DNA of 64,000 bases from Gemmataceae bacterium (GTDB lineage Bacteria; Planctomycetota; Planctomycetia; Gemmatales; Gemmataceae), in the NCBI GenBank assembly GCA_019748295.1, contig JAIEPT010000063.1, positions 1 to 64,000 on the forward strand. The letters run 5' to 3'. Numbering within the stretch: position 1 is the first letter of the stretch; every line of letters starts with the position of its first letter. The notes beneath the pieces are model-generated. The model worked only from the letters and a program-made list of their open reading frames with translations. It ran no database searches and was not told the DNA's origin. Positions 18,019-25,309 of this stretch are shown in pieces. The translations under genes were made by a program, and so were the position numbers.

Positions 18019-19989
18019 CTAAGCGATACGCGATCGCTGCATCACTTCGCGAAAGAACTCAAGCGACTCGGGATTCGCCAATGCTTCCGCGTTCGTCACC
18101 GGCATGGCGTTGATGACATTGCGGACAACGATCTCGGACAGCTTGCCGCTGATGGTCCGCGGCAAGTCGGGAACCTGAAGGATGCGGGCGGGCACATGCC
18201 GCGGCGAGCATCGTTCCCGCAACCGACGTTGGAGGGCGGCGACAAGCTCTTCGGTCAGCGACGTTTCAGGCTTCATGCGAACGAACAGAATCACTTCCTC
18301 ATCGCCATGGCGCCGAAGCGGCACGGCGAGCGCTTCGACGATTTCGGGAAACGTCTCGACCTGCCGGTATAGCTCCGCAGTTCCAATGCGAACGCCGCCT
18401 GGATTCAGCGTCGCATCGGAACGACCGAGAATTACGTAGCCGCCTTCCGCAGTTTCGATCCCGTAGTCGCCATGCCGCCATATGTTCGGATAGTTCGCAA
18501 AATAGGCGGCTAGATACTTTTCCTTTTGCGGATCGTTCCAGAAACCCGTCGGCATCGAGGGGAATGGCGAAGTGCACACCAGTTCGCCGGCTTCGCCGAC
18601 AGCGGGTTTGCCATTGCTGTCGAAAACATGCACATCCATGCCCAGTCCCTTCGCCTGAATCTCGCCGCGGCGGACGGGAAGCGTTGGGCAACCGAGAACG
18701 AAGCAGGAGACGATGTCCGTCCCGCCCGAAATCGACGCGATCGGCATGCCAGGACGAATCTTCGTCGCGAGGTAGTCGAAGTTCTCCGGCAACAGCGGCG
18801 AACCTGTCGAGAGCAAGCAGCGCAGCGAAGCCAACCCGAATCGCTCCGCGGGAGCCGCTCCGCACTTTTCGAGCGAAGCATAGTACTTCGCCCCGGCGCC
18901 GAAATGCGTGACGCCCTCCGCCTCAGCCAAACGAAAAAGCACTTCGGGATCGGGATGAAACGGCGAGCCGTCGAACAACACCGCCGTCGCTCGGCTGGCA
19001 AGCACGCTGGCAAGCCAGTTCCACATCATCCAACCGGTGGTCGTGTGGAAAAACAAACGGTCGCCAGGGCGGAGGTCGCTGTGAAGTTGATGTTCCTTGA
19101 GATGCTGCAGAAGGGTTCCGCCGGCGCCGTGGACGATGCACTTCGGAACGCCGGTCGTGCCGCTCGAGAAGAGGATGTAGACCGGATGCGAGAAGGGAAA
19201 ACGCGGAAACAGCATTGATGTCGGCGGCCGCGAAACGATTTCGCGGAATCGAATCTCGCTTCCCTTGAGCGGCGTCTCGTCTCCCAGCACGATGAATTGC
19301 TCGACGCTCGGCAAGCGATGAAGAAGGCCGCGGACGCGCGAGGCGACGTCATGCGCTTTGCCGTTGTAGCTGGACTGCGATGCGGCGAGCAACACGCGCG
19401 GTTCGATTTGGCCGAAGCGGTCGCAAATCGCGTCGTCGCCGAAATCGGGGGAGCAGGACGCCCAGGCCGCGCCGACTGCCGTGGTTCCGAGCATGGCGAT
19501 GACGGCTTCGGGGACGTTCGGAACGACCGCAGCAACGCGATCACCGGGCTGGACGCCGGACTTCAGGAGATGGTGAGCAAAGGCCTGCGATTGCTCGAGC
19601 AGTCCGCGGCGACTCACTCGGCGCGATTCGCCCCCCTCGGAGCGAAAGAGCAGAGCCGGGCTTTCAGCAAAGGCGGAGTTCGATGCGATCTCGGCGTGGC
19701 GCAGCAGGTTTTCCGCGAAGTTCAGGGAGGCGCCTGGAAACCAGGTCGCTTCCGTCATGTGCGCCCCGGCAACGTAAGCGAGGGTGGGATCGTCAGCCGC
19801 ATCGCCAAGTTCGCCTACGACGTCCGCGAAGCGCCAAACCGCGGTCCAGAAATCGCCGCGATGTTCGATGCTCCATCGATGCAGCGATGGATAATCGCGG
19901 ATCTCGGAAGGTGCGTGTGTTCGAGCAAATCGAGCGAGTAATGCGTCGGCGACTTGTTGGGCGGTCGGCGTCCAAAGAATGGCATTCAT
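18019..19989 (-). CDS. Acetoacetyl-CoA synthetase (acetoacetate-CoA ligase)
   Basis: 656 residues, the usual length for acetoacetyl-CoA synthetase of the ANL adenylate-forming superfamily. It activates acetoacetate to acetoacetyl-CoA with ATP in ketone-body or PHB-type metabolism. The N-terminal cap contains SLHRWSIEHRGDFW and TWFPGASLNFAENLL. The P-loop-like A3 motif is ILFSSGTTGVPKCIVHG near residue 270. The family-typical HHTTTGW-like segment reads LFFHTTTGWMMWNWL, followed by FGAGAKYYASLEKCG. The hinge and C-terminal Lys region is LPRTISGKLSEIVVRN. The ribosome binding site is weak. It lies on the same strand as the TPR/secretin cluster but is separated from it by two repeat elements. The assignment over acetyl-CoA synthetase rests on the FGAGAKYY and HTTTGW segments. 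Confidence 0.9.
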   Translation of the reverse strand: MNAILWTPTAQQVADALLARFARTHAPSEIRDYPSLHRWSIEHRGDFWTAVWRFADVVGELGDAADDPTLAYVAGAHMTEATWFPGASLNFAENLLRHAEIASNSAFAESPALLFRSEGGESRRVSRRGLLEQSQAFAHHLLKSGVQPGDRVAAVVPNVPEAVIAMLGTTAVGAAWASCSPDFGDDAICDRFGQIEPRVLLAASQSSYNGKAHDVASRVRGLLHRLPSVEQFIVLGDETPLKGSEIRFREIVSRPPTSMLFPRFPFSHPVYILFSSGTTGVPKCIVHGAGGTLLQHLKEHQLHSDLRPGDRLFFHTTTGWMMWNWLASVLASRATAVLFDGSPFHPDPEVLFRLAEAEGVTHFGAGAKYYASLEKCGAAPAERFGLASLRCLLSTGSPLLPENFDYLATKIRPGMPIASISGGTDIVSCFVLGCPTLPVRRGEIQAKGLGMDVHVFDSNGKPAVGEAGELVCTSPFPSMPTGFWNDPQKEKYLAAYFANYPNIWRHGDYGIETAEGGYVILGRSDATLNPGGVRIGTAELYRQVETFPEIVEALAVPLRRHGDEEVILFVRMKPETSLTEELVAALQRRLRERCSPRHVPARILQVPDLPRTISGKLSEIVVRNVINAMPVTNAEALANPESLEFFREVMQRSRIA

Positions 19990-20126
19990 GGCTGGCTCGA
20001 GCGGAATGCGGATCGAGGGTCGAACCAGCCGTTGATTGTAACCGCGCGACTAGGAATTGTTTCGATACCGTTGTGCATGCCTGCCGCTTGCCCCTTATAG
20101 GCGAGCGGCGGCGCCTGCATTTCTCT

Positions 20127-20225
20127 CCTCTCCCTCCGGGAGAGGGGCCGGGGGTGAGGGCGTGCGATGTGGCGTTACGCGAGTAAAGACACCCTCACCC
20201 CCACCCTCTCCCGGAGGGAGAGGGA
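20127..20225. repeat. CCCTCACCCCC / GGAGAGGG palindrome element, copy 1
   Basis: Arms of about 34 bp: CCTCTCCCTCCGGGAGAGG onward at the left, and CCCTCACCCCCACCCTCTC onward to 20225 at the right, around a 31-base spacer. The spacer (CGCGAGTAAAGAC in one orientation) matches that of the element at 49983-50086 in reverse orientation, so the two are one family. This element type is widespread and often misread as a short protein ending in SGRGAGGEG. Confidence 0.8.
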
Positions 20226-20231
20226 GGAAGA

Positions 20232-20313
20232 CTTGCTCCTGCCGCTCGCCTTAGCGAGATCAGGGCTTTTTCCGAACGCTAAGCCGCAAGCGGAAGACAG
20301 GATCTCGAAACAA
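20232..20313. repeat. CCGCTTGCGGCTTAGCG element, degenerate copy
   Basis: Shares TTAGCGAGATCAGGGCTTT and CGCTAAGCCGCAAGCGGAAG with the perfect palindrome at 39520-39585. The left arm is degenerate (CCGCTCGCCTTAGCG). It ends a few bases from the stop codon of the TPR lipoprotein gene (20318). Confidence 0.75.
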
Positions 20314-20317
20314 TCTC

Positions 20318-21190
20318 TTACTCGCGGTCGTCGTTCGTCGCCGTTCCCTGCAACGCCTCGGCGGGAAGCGGAGGCGGAGGCGCGATGCGGCGCGGTTCCG
20401 GCTGTTCCCGCGGCATGGTCGCTCCCACGGTGCGGATCGGATTCGCCGGGCCTTTGTCCGGAACTGCTCGCGGCGTTTGGCGTGCTTCGTCCGAGGGATT
20501 TTCGAGTCGGGTAAGCGCGATGCGGGCCAGTTGAAGTCCTGGCTCCAAGTTCAACGCCTGGCGATAACAGTTCTTCGCTTCCTCGCGTTTCCCTTGCGTC
20601 GCGTAAATGAATGCCAGATTGCACCACGCCTGAGCCGGATTCACCGCTTTCTGGAAGGCGGCCATTGCTTCGTCGTATCGTTCGCGTTGACCGAGCGTCA
20701 TCGCGAGATTGGTCCACGCTCGCGCATGCTTGGGATCCGCATTCACGGCCTGGCGCAGGTACTTCTCGGCCTCCGACCACAACCCGCGCGAGTAGTAGCC
20801 GTAGCCCAAATCCGTGAGCACATCCGCATCGTTCGGGTACATGGCCAACACGCGATCGAACTCGGCCTTCGCTTTATCGTGTTGCAGAGTGCGATCATAG
20901 AGCACCGCCAAACGACGCGCAACATGCTTGAGGCCCGGATCGATGGCCCGGGCCTTTTCGTAGAGGCCGATCGCTTCGCGGTCTTTGCCCCCCTTTTCGA
21001 GAGCCTCCGCCGTGGCGAGGCAAACTTTCGCGGATTCGCTGGGAGGCAGTTCCGGCGCAGGACGGCCTGAGGCGCCCAGCGAAGGGAGCGAGTTTTCCGA
21101 CTGCTTTCCATCCCAGAACGACGCGCAGCCCGACACGCCGACGACGAGGCCGGTGAGAAGTTGAGCCAACGCAAAACGATAAGGATGCAT
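20318..21190 (-). CDS. TPR-repeat lipoprotein, TadD-like
   Basis: 290 residues. An N-terminal signal with lipobox (LLTGLVVGVSGCASFW) predicts lipidation on Cys near residue 22. At least five tetratricopeptide units follow, for example AIGLYEKARAIDPGLKHVARRLAVLYDR, FDRVLAMYPNDADVLTDLGYGYY, YLRQAVNADPKHARAWTNLA, FQKAVNPAQAWCNLAFIY and CYRQALNLEPGLQLARIAL. The C-terminal 60 residues are Pro-rich. TPR lipoproteins of this kind (TadD/PilF type) help assemble secretins, and a CpaC-type secretin is encoded two genes upstream. The start at 21190 is chosen because it begins the signal peptide and follows GGGGGAGG; the 47 extra upstream codons are rejected. Confidence 0.87.
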   Translation of the reverse strand: MHPYRFALAQLLTGLVVGVSGCASFWDGKQSENSLPSLGASGRPAPELPPSESAKVCLATAEALEKGGKDREAIGLYEKARAIDPGLKHVARRLAVLYDRTLQHDKAKAEFDRVLAMYPNDADVLTDLGYGYYSRGLWSEAEKYLRQAVNADPKHARAWTNLAMTLGQRERYDEAMAAFQKAVNPAQAWCNLAFIYATQGKREEAKNCYRQALNLEPGLQLARIALTRLENPSDEARQTPRAVPDKGPANPIRTVGATMPREQPEPRRIAPPPPLPAEALQGTATNDDRE

Positions 21191-21195
21191 GACGG

Positions 21196-21262
21196 CGATC
21201 CTCCCCCAGGAGCCGACGAGCGATCGAACGCAAACTCCCCCGATAAGCCGGGGGAGGATTGC
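21196..21262 (-). promoter_or_regulatory. Putative translational switch in the leader of the TPR lipoprotein mRNA
   Basis: On the minus strand the leader contains AATCCTCCCCC (21260-21250). This can pair either with CGGGGGAG immediately downstream (8-bp stem, loop GCTTAT, 21256-21235) or with the ribosome binding site GGGGGAGGAT at 21208-21199 (10 bp perfect, extendable to 13 with one mismatch). The two pairings exclude each other, as in riboswitches and attenuators. No ligand-binding domain is recognised. A TTGACA lies at 21283-21278 on the same strand, with only a weak -10 after it. Confidence 0.5.
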
Positions 21263-21363
21263 CGTGGTCGGCGAACCTGTCAAGTTCAAGTCGCACCCGA
21301 ATCGGCTCGATTCGTTAAGTGAGGGCTTCAATTGAAACCTTCAGGCCTGTTGGCCGTTGCGTT

Positions 21364-21566
21364 CTGTAGGGAACGCCCTCCGCGGCGTTCCGCCGGACTG
21401 GATGCGTACGTCCCCGAGTATTCACATTCCGCGACCCCGCTTGCGGCTTGGCGTTCATGGCGTCCAATCGCTAAGCCGCAAGCGGGGGGGAGACGACTGC
21501 ATAATGGGTGACGAACCATCGGACGCGTCCAGTCCGGCGGAACGCCACGGAGGGCGTTCCCTACAG
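21364..21566. mobile_element. MITE-like element, copy 2 (about 203 bp)
   Basis: Terminal inverted repeats CTGTAGGGAACGCCCTCCG ... GGAGGGCGTTCCCTACAG, with arms that continue into GGCGTTCCGCCGGACTGGA and an inner CCGCTTGCGGCTTGGCG / CGCTAAGCCGCAAGCGG palindrome. It is the reverse-orientation relative of 15565-15772. It fills most of the 430-bp gap between the TPR lipoprotein and the exported protein gene, which otherwise holds no coding sequence. Confidence 0.82.
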
Positions 21567-21620
21567 AACGCGACGTCGCGGCGTAGGTTGGTGATGAATG
21601 TCGCGTTAATTTGGGAACTG

Positions 21621-22310
21621 CTAGTAGCCGAAAAGCCCGCGCCCGCCGAAGCTGCCGCCCGAGCCCGGACCAAAGCCCGAGCCGAAGCCGCTTAGGCTGC
21701 CGAAGCTGCCGAGACTTCCGGCGGAATTGTTGCCTTGCTGAAAGGCGCCGTATCCCGAACTGCCTTGCGGAGTCAGCATCTGCTGGTAGATGCGAGGCGC
21801 CTCCATGCCGTCGAGATCGAGAGCCTTGGGCGACGCCAACACGACGCGATTCGGCGCATCGCCGACGCCTGCATTGAGCAGCATCTCGATGATCTTCCGC
21901 TGCCTCGCCACGTCGACCTCGGCCTGGCCGGTGGGCTGGATCACGACGGGATGCGCGCATTCCGGCAGTCGTTTGGCGATGGAGCCGAGATGATGCAGTC
22001 CGAACGGGCCGAGATCCATCCCGCCCATGAACCATTCGTTGCAATAGATGGTGAAATCGTCCGCTTCCGCCTTCTGCTTTTGCAGCGACTGGATATTGCG
22101 GACGAAGTAGCCGTTGGGCATCGGTAGGGCGCCGGGCGGGATGGTCGCACAGCGATCGATGCGACCCATCAGACCGGGGCGTCCGAAGAGCGAACAGGGT
22201 CCGCTCGCGCCGCACGACTGAGCATGGCTCGAGGCGACGAAGAGCCCCGAGAGCAGGACCGCCGTCGAAAGCCGCCAGCGACGCATTGTAGGTGAAAAGA
22301 ACCGGATCAT
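21621..22310 (-). CDS. Exported protein of the secretin cluster, unknown function
   Basis: 229 residues with a clear Sec signal peptide (RRWRLSTAVLLSGLFVASSHAQ, cleavage after SHA). The mature part starts with a Cys pair (SCGASGPC), then a globular region containing FTIYCNEWFMGGMDLGPFG, HPVVIQPTGQAEVDVARQR and KIIEMLLNAGVGDAPNRVVL. It ends in a Gly/Ser-rich tail of about 45 residues (GSFGSLSGFGSGFGPGSG). It starts 48 bases after the secretin stop, with ACGAGG about 10 bases upstream, so the two are probably co-transcribed. The HPVVIQPTGQ...VARQRKIIEML stretch faintly recalls CpaD-type periplasmic proteins that accompany CpaC secretins. I would not name it from sequence alone. Confidence 0.78.
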   Translation of the reverse strand: MIRFFSPTMRRWRLSTAVLLSGLFVASSHAQSCGASGPCSLFGRPGLMGRIDRCATIPPGALPMPNGYFVRNIQSLQKQKAEADDFTIYCNEWFMGGMDLGPFGLHHLGSIAKRLPECAHPVVIQPTGQAEVDVARQRKIIEMLLNAGVGDAPNRVVLASPKALDLDGMEAPRIYQQMLTPQGSSGYGAFQQGNNSAGSLGSFGSLSGFGSGFGPGSGGSFGGRGLFGY

Positions 22311-22357
22311 CGCATTCGCCTCGTTCTTCGTGTGTTCTGGGTGGTCCGGCCGGCGCT

Positions 22358-25069
22358 TTAGTTTCCGTAGCCGCTGGGGCCGAAGATGTAGGTTTGCTCG
22401 CATTGCTTGTAGCTTCGCATGCGGTCCCAATCGTTCATGACCGGGCTGCGATAGTCGTAAGACCGGCGGCTTTCCAATCGGCCAAGCAGGTAAAATTCCA
22501 GGTCGCTCGGCTCGAACAGATCCGCCCCCGGCAGCGGCATGGCGGCGGCTTCCTTGCCGTTCATCGGATGCACCAGCTCCGGCGTGATCAGCACGACCAC
22601 TTCTTGCTCGCCGGAAGAGGTCCGATCGAATCCCGCAAGGCGGCTGAGGATCGGGATGTCGCCGAACCAGGGCACGCGTGTCGCGTCAGTTCCGAGGTTG
22701 TTTTGGATCAGGCCCGCCACCGCGAGGGTTTGGCCTTCGCGAAGCTCGACTGTCGTCTGGAAGTTGCGGCTGCTGAGACCGGAGACGAACGAGCCGCCGA
22801 TGGAGGATCCGGTAGTCAAATCGCGCGTGCTGACCGTTGCCGCGACGTTGAGTCGAATGCGGTCGCGGTCAAGCACGAAAGGGGTGAACTGCAGGTTCAC
22901 GCCGTAGGGGACGAAGTTGGCGCCTTGGAGACCCGAAAACGTGTTCCCCGTCACCACGGGCACGGGGAATTGGCCGCCCGCGTGGAAGGTGGCGCTTTGA
23001 CCGTTCATCGCCACGAGGTTCGGCTCGGCGAGCGATCGAGCATAGCTGATGTTGCGTAGCGCGTTGATCGCGAGGCTCACTTGTCCGCCGTCGAGCGAGA
23101 TCGGCAGGTTGTTCGTGCTGAGTCCCGCGAAGTTGCTCGCAAGGCCTGTCGCCGTCGTCAGTCCGCCGAAGCCGAACGAAGCGAGCGGCCCACCGGTTCC
23201 GATGTTGCCGGTGCGGTTCTGGAAGACCGTAGACCCCGCGCTGTTATTGACCGCGAAGTTAAGGCCGATGCTGCGCGCTGCCGAGCGGTTCACTTCCGCG
23301 ACGGTAACGCGAAGCATGACTTGTTGCTCGCCGGGAATGCGGAGCAGATTGATGACGTTGGGGCCGCCGAGCAACTGGAAATCTTCAAGCCCCGCCGTGC
23401 CGCTGACGTTGCCTGGATCGCCGGGCCGAACCGTCGGTTCGCGTCCCACCGGGATCTTGGCTGGGTCGAGCGATTCCTTTCCTTGATTGCCTCCTGGAGC
23501 GTTCGCCTTCACGATGTTCAGAATGTGCGTGGCCTGTGTAATGTCATGCACCTGACCGCTGACGACGAGTTTGTCCCCCACCAGTTTCAGATGCACCAGG
23601 CTGTCGGGAAACGTGCGGTTGATTTCGTCCTGCAGCGCCTTGTAGACGTTGTCGAGCCGCTCCTTCTCCTCGGGATCAGGGATGACGCGGACGAGGTAGC
23701 TCAGGATCTTCTCGCGGTCTTTGTGTTCCGGATCCGTGAACCAGAGGTTGAGAATCGTCGTGCCGACCTGTTTGCCGAGAACAGTGATTTCCTTTGGCGT
23801 CACCAGGTTGTAGATCGCGATCGATTCGTTGCCGACCTGGATTCGCTTGGGGACTTCGCTCAAAACCATCAGCCGTGTGCGGCCTTGCACCAGGTCGAGG
23901 GTGTTGCGCGGATCGACGAATTCCTTGACGTAGCGGTTGTATTCTTCGAGATCCTTTTTCGAGGGAACCGGTGTGGTCCCCAAAGGCCCTGGGGCGCCCG
24001 GGAGGCGCTGCAGCCGTGGATGATTGCCGCCGAAAAGTTCCAGAGGTCGCGGCGCCGGAGCGACTTCGACGGGATCGGCCTTTACCTTTTCAGGCAGCTT
24101 CGGTTCCTGGAACGCAAGGGGCCGAATGTCGGCCTGTTTCGCCGTTACGAGCGGAGGAGCCGTAGGTGATGCCTTCGGAGCGAGCTTTGCTTTTGCGATT
24201 GGGGAGACCATGGCCGGAGGCTGCACAATCTCCGGCAACGCGTTCGGTTCCGGGATGAGGGGAACGGCAAGCGCAGCCGGAGGCGACGCAGGCGGTTCAG
24301 GAAGAGGCGGTAGTTCTTGTTCGGCGATGAACGGAGCCGGCGAAGGAGCGGCGACAGGCGAAGGAGCCGGCGGAGGCAAAGGAGCTTCGGTCGCCGTCGG
24401 AACTGCTGGAGGAGGACTCGGTGCGGCCGGAGGTACTTCCGGAACCGGGACGGGCAGTGGTGGAGGAGCGGGCAGTTCGAATGCGGGCGTCGCAACGGAC
24501 ACGGGCGCGGGCGGCTGAGGAATCGGCGGGATCGCCGCGAGCGGATCGACCGGCGGCTGCGCGATCGGAGCGGGGGCACGCTTCGAGTCTTCCTTCACTT
24601 GCGGAATGGCGGGCAAATAGATGGCAGGAGCCGCCGGCATCGGAATCGCCGGGATCTCCGGCGCGGCCGGCGGAATCGCAACCGGTTCTACGACCGCAGG
24701 CCTGGTAGCCGGGCTGACTGCTGGCAGAGCGTCCGGCTCCGCAGGCACCTCAGTGAAAACGACGACCCCTTTACCCGACTGACGAAGCGGCGCGGGATGG
24801 GGGCCAGCGGGTGCGAGTTCGGAAATCGGAGCGTCGCCGAAGCCTTCCGTGGTTTTGGGCAGCGGCGTGAGCGAGCCGGGACTCGATTTGCCGGTCGGCG
24901 TCTGCGGAATGGACAGGTGTTTTGGTTGAGGCGGAGCCGCAGGCGAATGCGGAATGGCGGGCCGTTCCTGGGCGAACGCCGCCACAGCCAGGCCTAGGGC
25001 GCCGCAAGCTGCCCAGGCGAGCGGCATCGCGTTCCACCGGTGAATCAGGCTTCGAAGCAACTTTGTCAT
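22358..25069 (-). CDS. CpaC/RcpA-type secretin with long Pro-rich N-terminal region
   Basis: 903 residues. Signal peptide (LAWAACGALGLAVAAFAQE), then about 300 residues of Pro/Ala-rich low complexity. The pilus-secretin N-domain follows near residues 390-465 (RTRLMVLSEVPKRIQVGN, then TPKEITVLGKQVGTTILNLWF), a BON-like domain (about 477-525, LVHLKLVGDKLVVSGQVHD), and the secretin beta-domain from about 575 (QVMLRVTVAEVNRSAARSIGL, FHAGGQFPVPVV, then VVLITPELVHPM). It should form an outer-membrane ring. CpaC proteins usually serve Tad pili, but no Tad ATPase, prepilin peptidase or Flp pilin is in the window. The start has GAGGGGACGGGGG upstream. The Pro-rich part is unusually long for this family and may span a thick periplasm. 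Confidence 0.92.
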   Translation of the reverse strand: MTKLLRSLIHRWNAMPLAWAACGALGLAVAAFAQERPAIPHSPAAPPQPKHLSIPQTPTGKSSPGSLTPLPKTTEGFGDAPISELAPAGPHPAPLRQSGKGVVVFTEVPAEPDALPAVSPATRPAVVEPVAIPPAAPEIPAIPMPAAPAIYLPAIPQVKEDSKRAPAPIAQPPVDPLAAIPPIPQPPAPVSVATPAFELPAPPPLPVPVPEVPPAAPSPPPAVPTATEAPLPPPAPSPVAAPSPAPFIAEQELPPLPEPPASPPAALAVPLIPEPNALPEIVQPPAMVSPIAKAKLAPKASPTAPPLVTAKQADIRPLAFQEPKLPEKVKADPVEVAPAPRPLELFGGNHPRLQRLPGAPGPLGTTPVPSKKDLEEYNRYVKEFVDPRNTLDLVQGRTRLMVLSEVPKRIQVGNESIAIYNLVTPKEITVLGKQVGTTILNLWFTDPEHKDREKILSYLVRVIPDPEEKERLDNVYKALQDEINRTFPDSLVHLKLVGDKLVVSGQVHDITQATHILNIVKANAPGGNQGKESLDPAKIPVGREPTVRPGDPGNVSGTAGLEDFQLLGGPNVINLLRIPGEQQVMLRVTVAEVNRSAARSIGLNFAVNNSAGSTVFQNRTGNIGTGGPLASFGFGGLTTATGLASNFAGLSTNNLPISLDGGQVSLAINALRNISYARSLAEPNLVAMNGQSATFHAGGQFPVPVVTGNTFSGLQGANFVPYGVNLQFTPFVLDRDRIRLNVAATVSTRDLTTGSSIGGSFVSGLSSRNFQTTVELREGQTLAVAGLIQNNLGTDATRVPWFGDIPILSRLAGFDRTSSGEQEVVVLITPELVHPMNGKEAAAMPLPGADLFEPSDLEFYLLGRLESRRSYDYRSPVMNDWDRMRSYKQCEQTYIFGPSGYGN

Positions 25070-25230
25070 CCCCCGTCCCCTCGTGCCTGCGCATCTCGGG
25101 CGGAAACCGCGTGAACGTGCCGGGCGTATCGGTGGTATCGGTCAGGCAATCCTGCGAACTGAAATAATTCCTTCGAAATCCGCTTTTTGCTCAAGACGGG
25201 AGCAAGTCCACATCGAGGACCAGGCAAAGC

Positions 25231-25262
25231 GAAAAGCCCCCGACAAATCGGGTGCCTTTCGT
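25231..25262 (-). terminator. Intrinsic terminator of the giant surface protein gene
   Basis: On the minus strand GCACCCGA-TTTG-TCGGGGGC forms an 8-bp stem with one mismatch, preceded by AAAG and followed by TTTT. It starts about 48 bases after the stop at 25310 and separates the giant gene from the secretin gene. Confidence 0.75.
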
Positions 25263-25309
25263 TGATAGCGAAGAGTCGGAAAGATGGGGGGCGAGCCGAA
25301 CCCGCCTTG

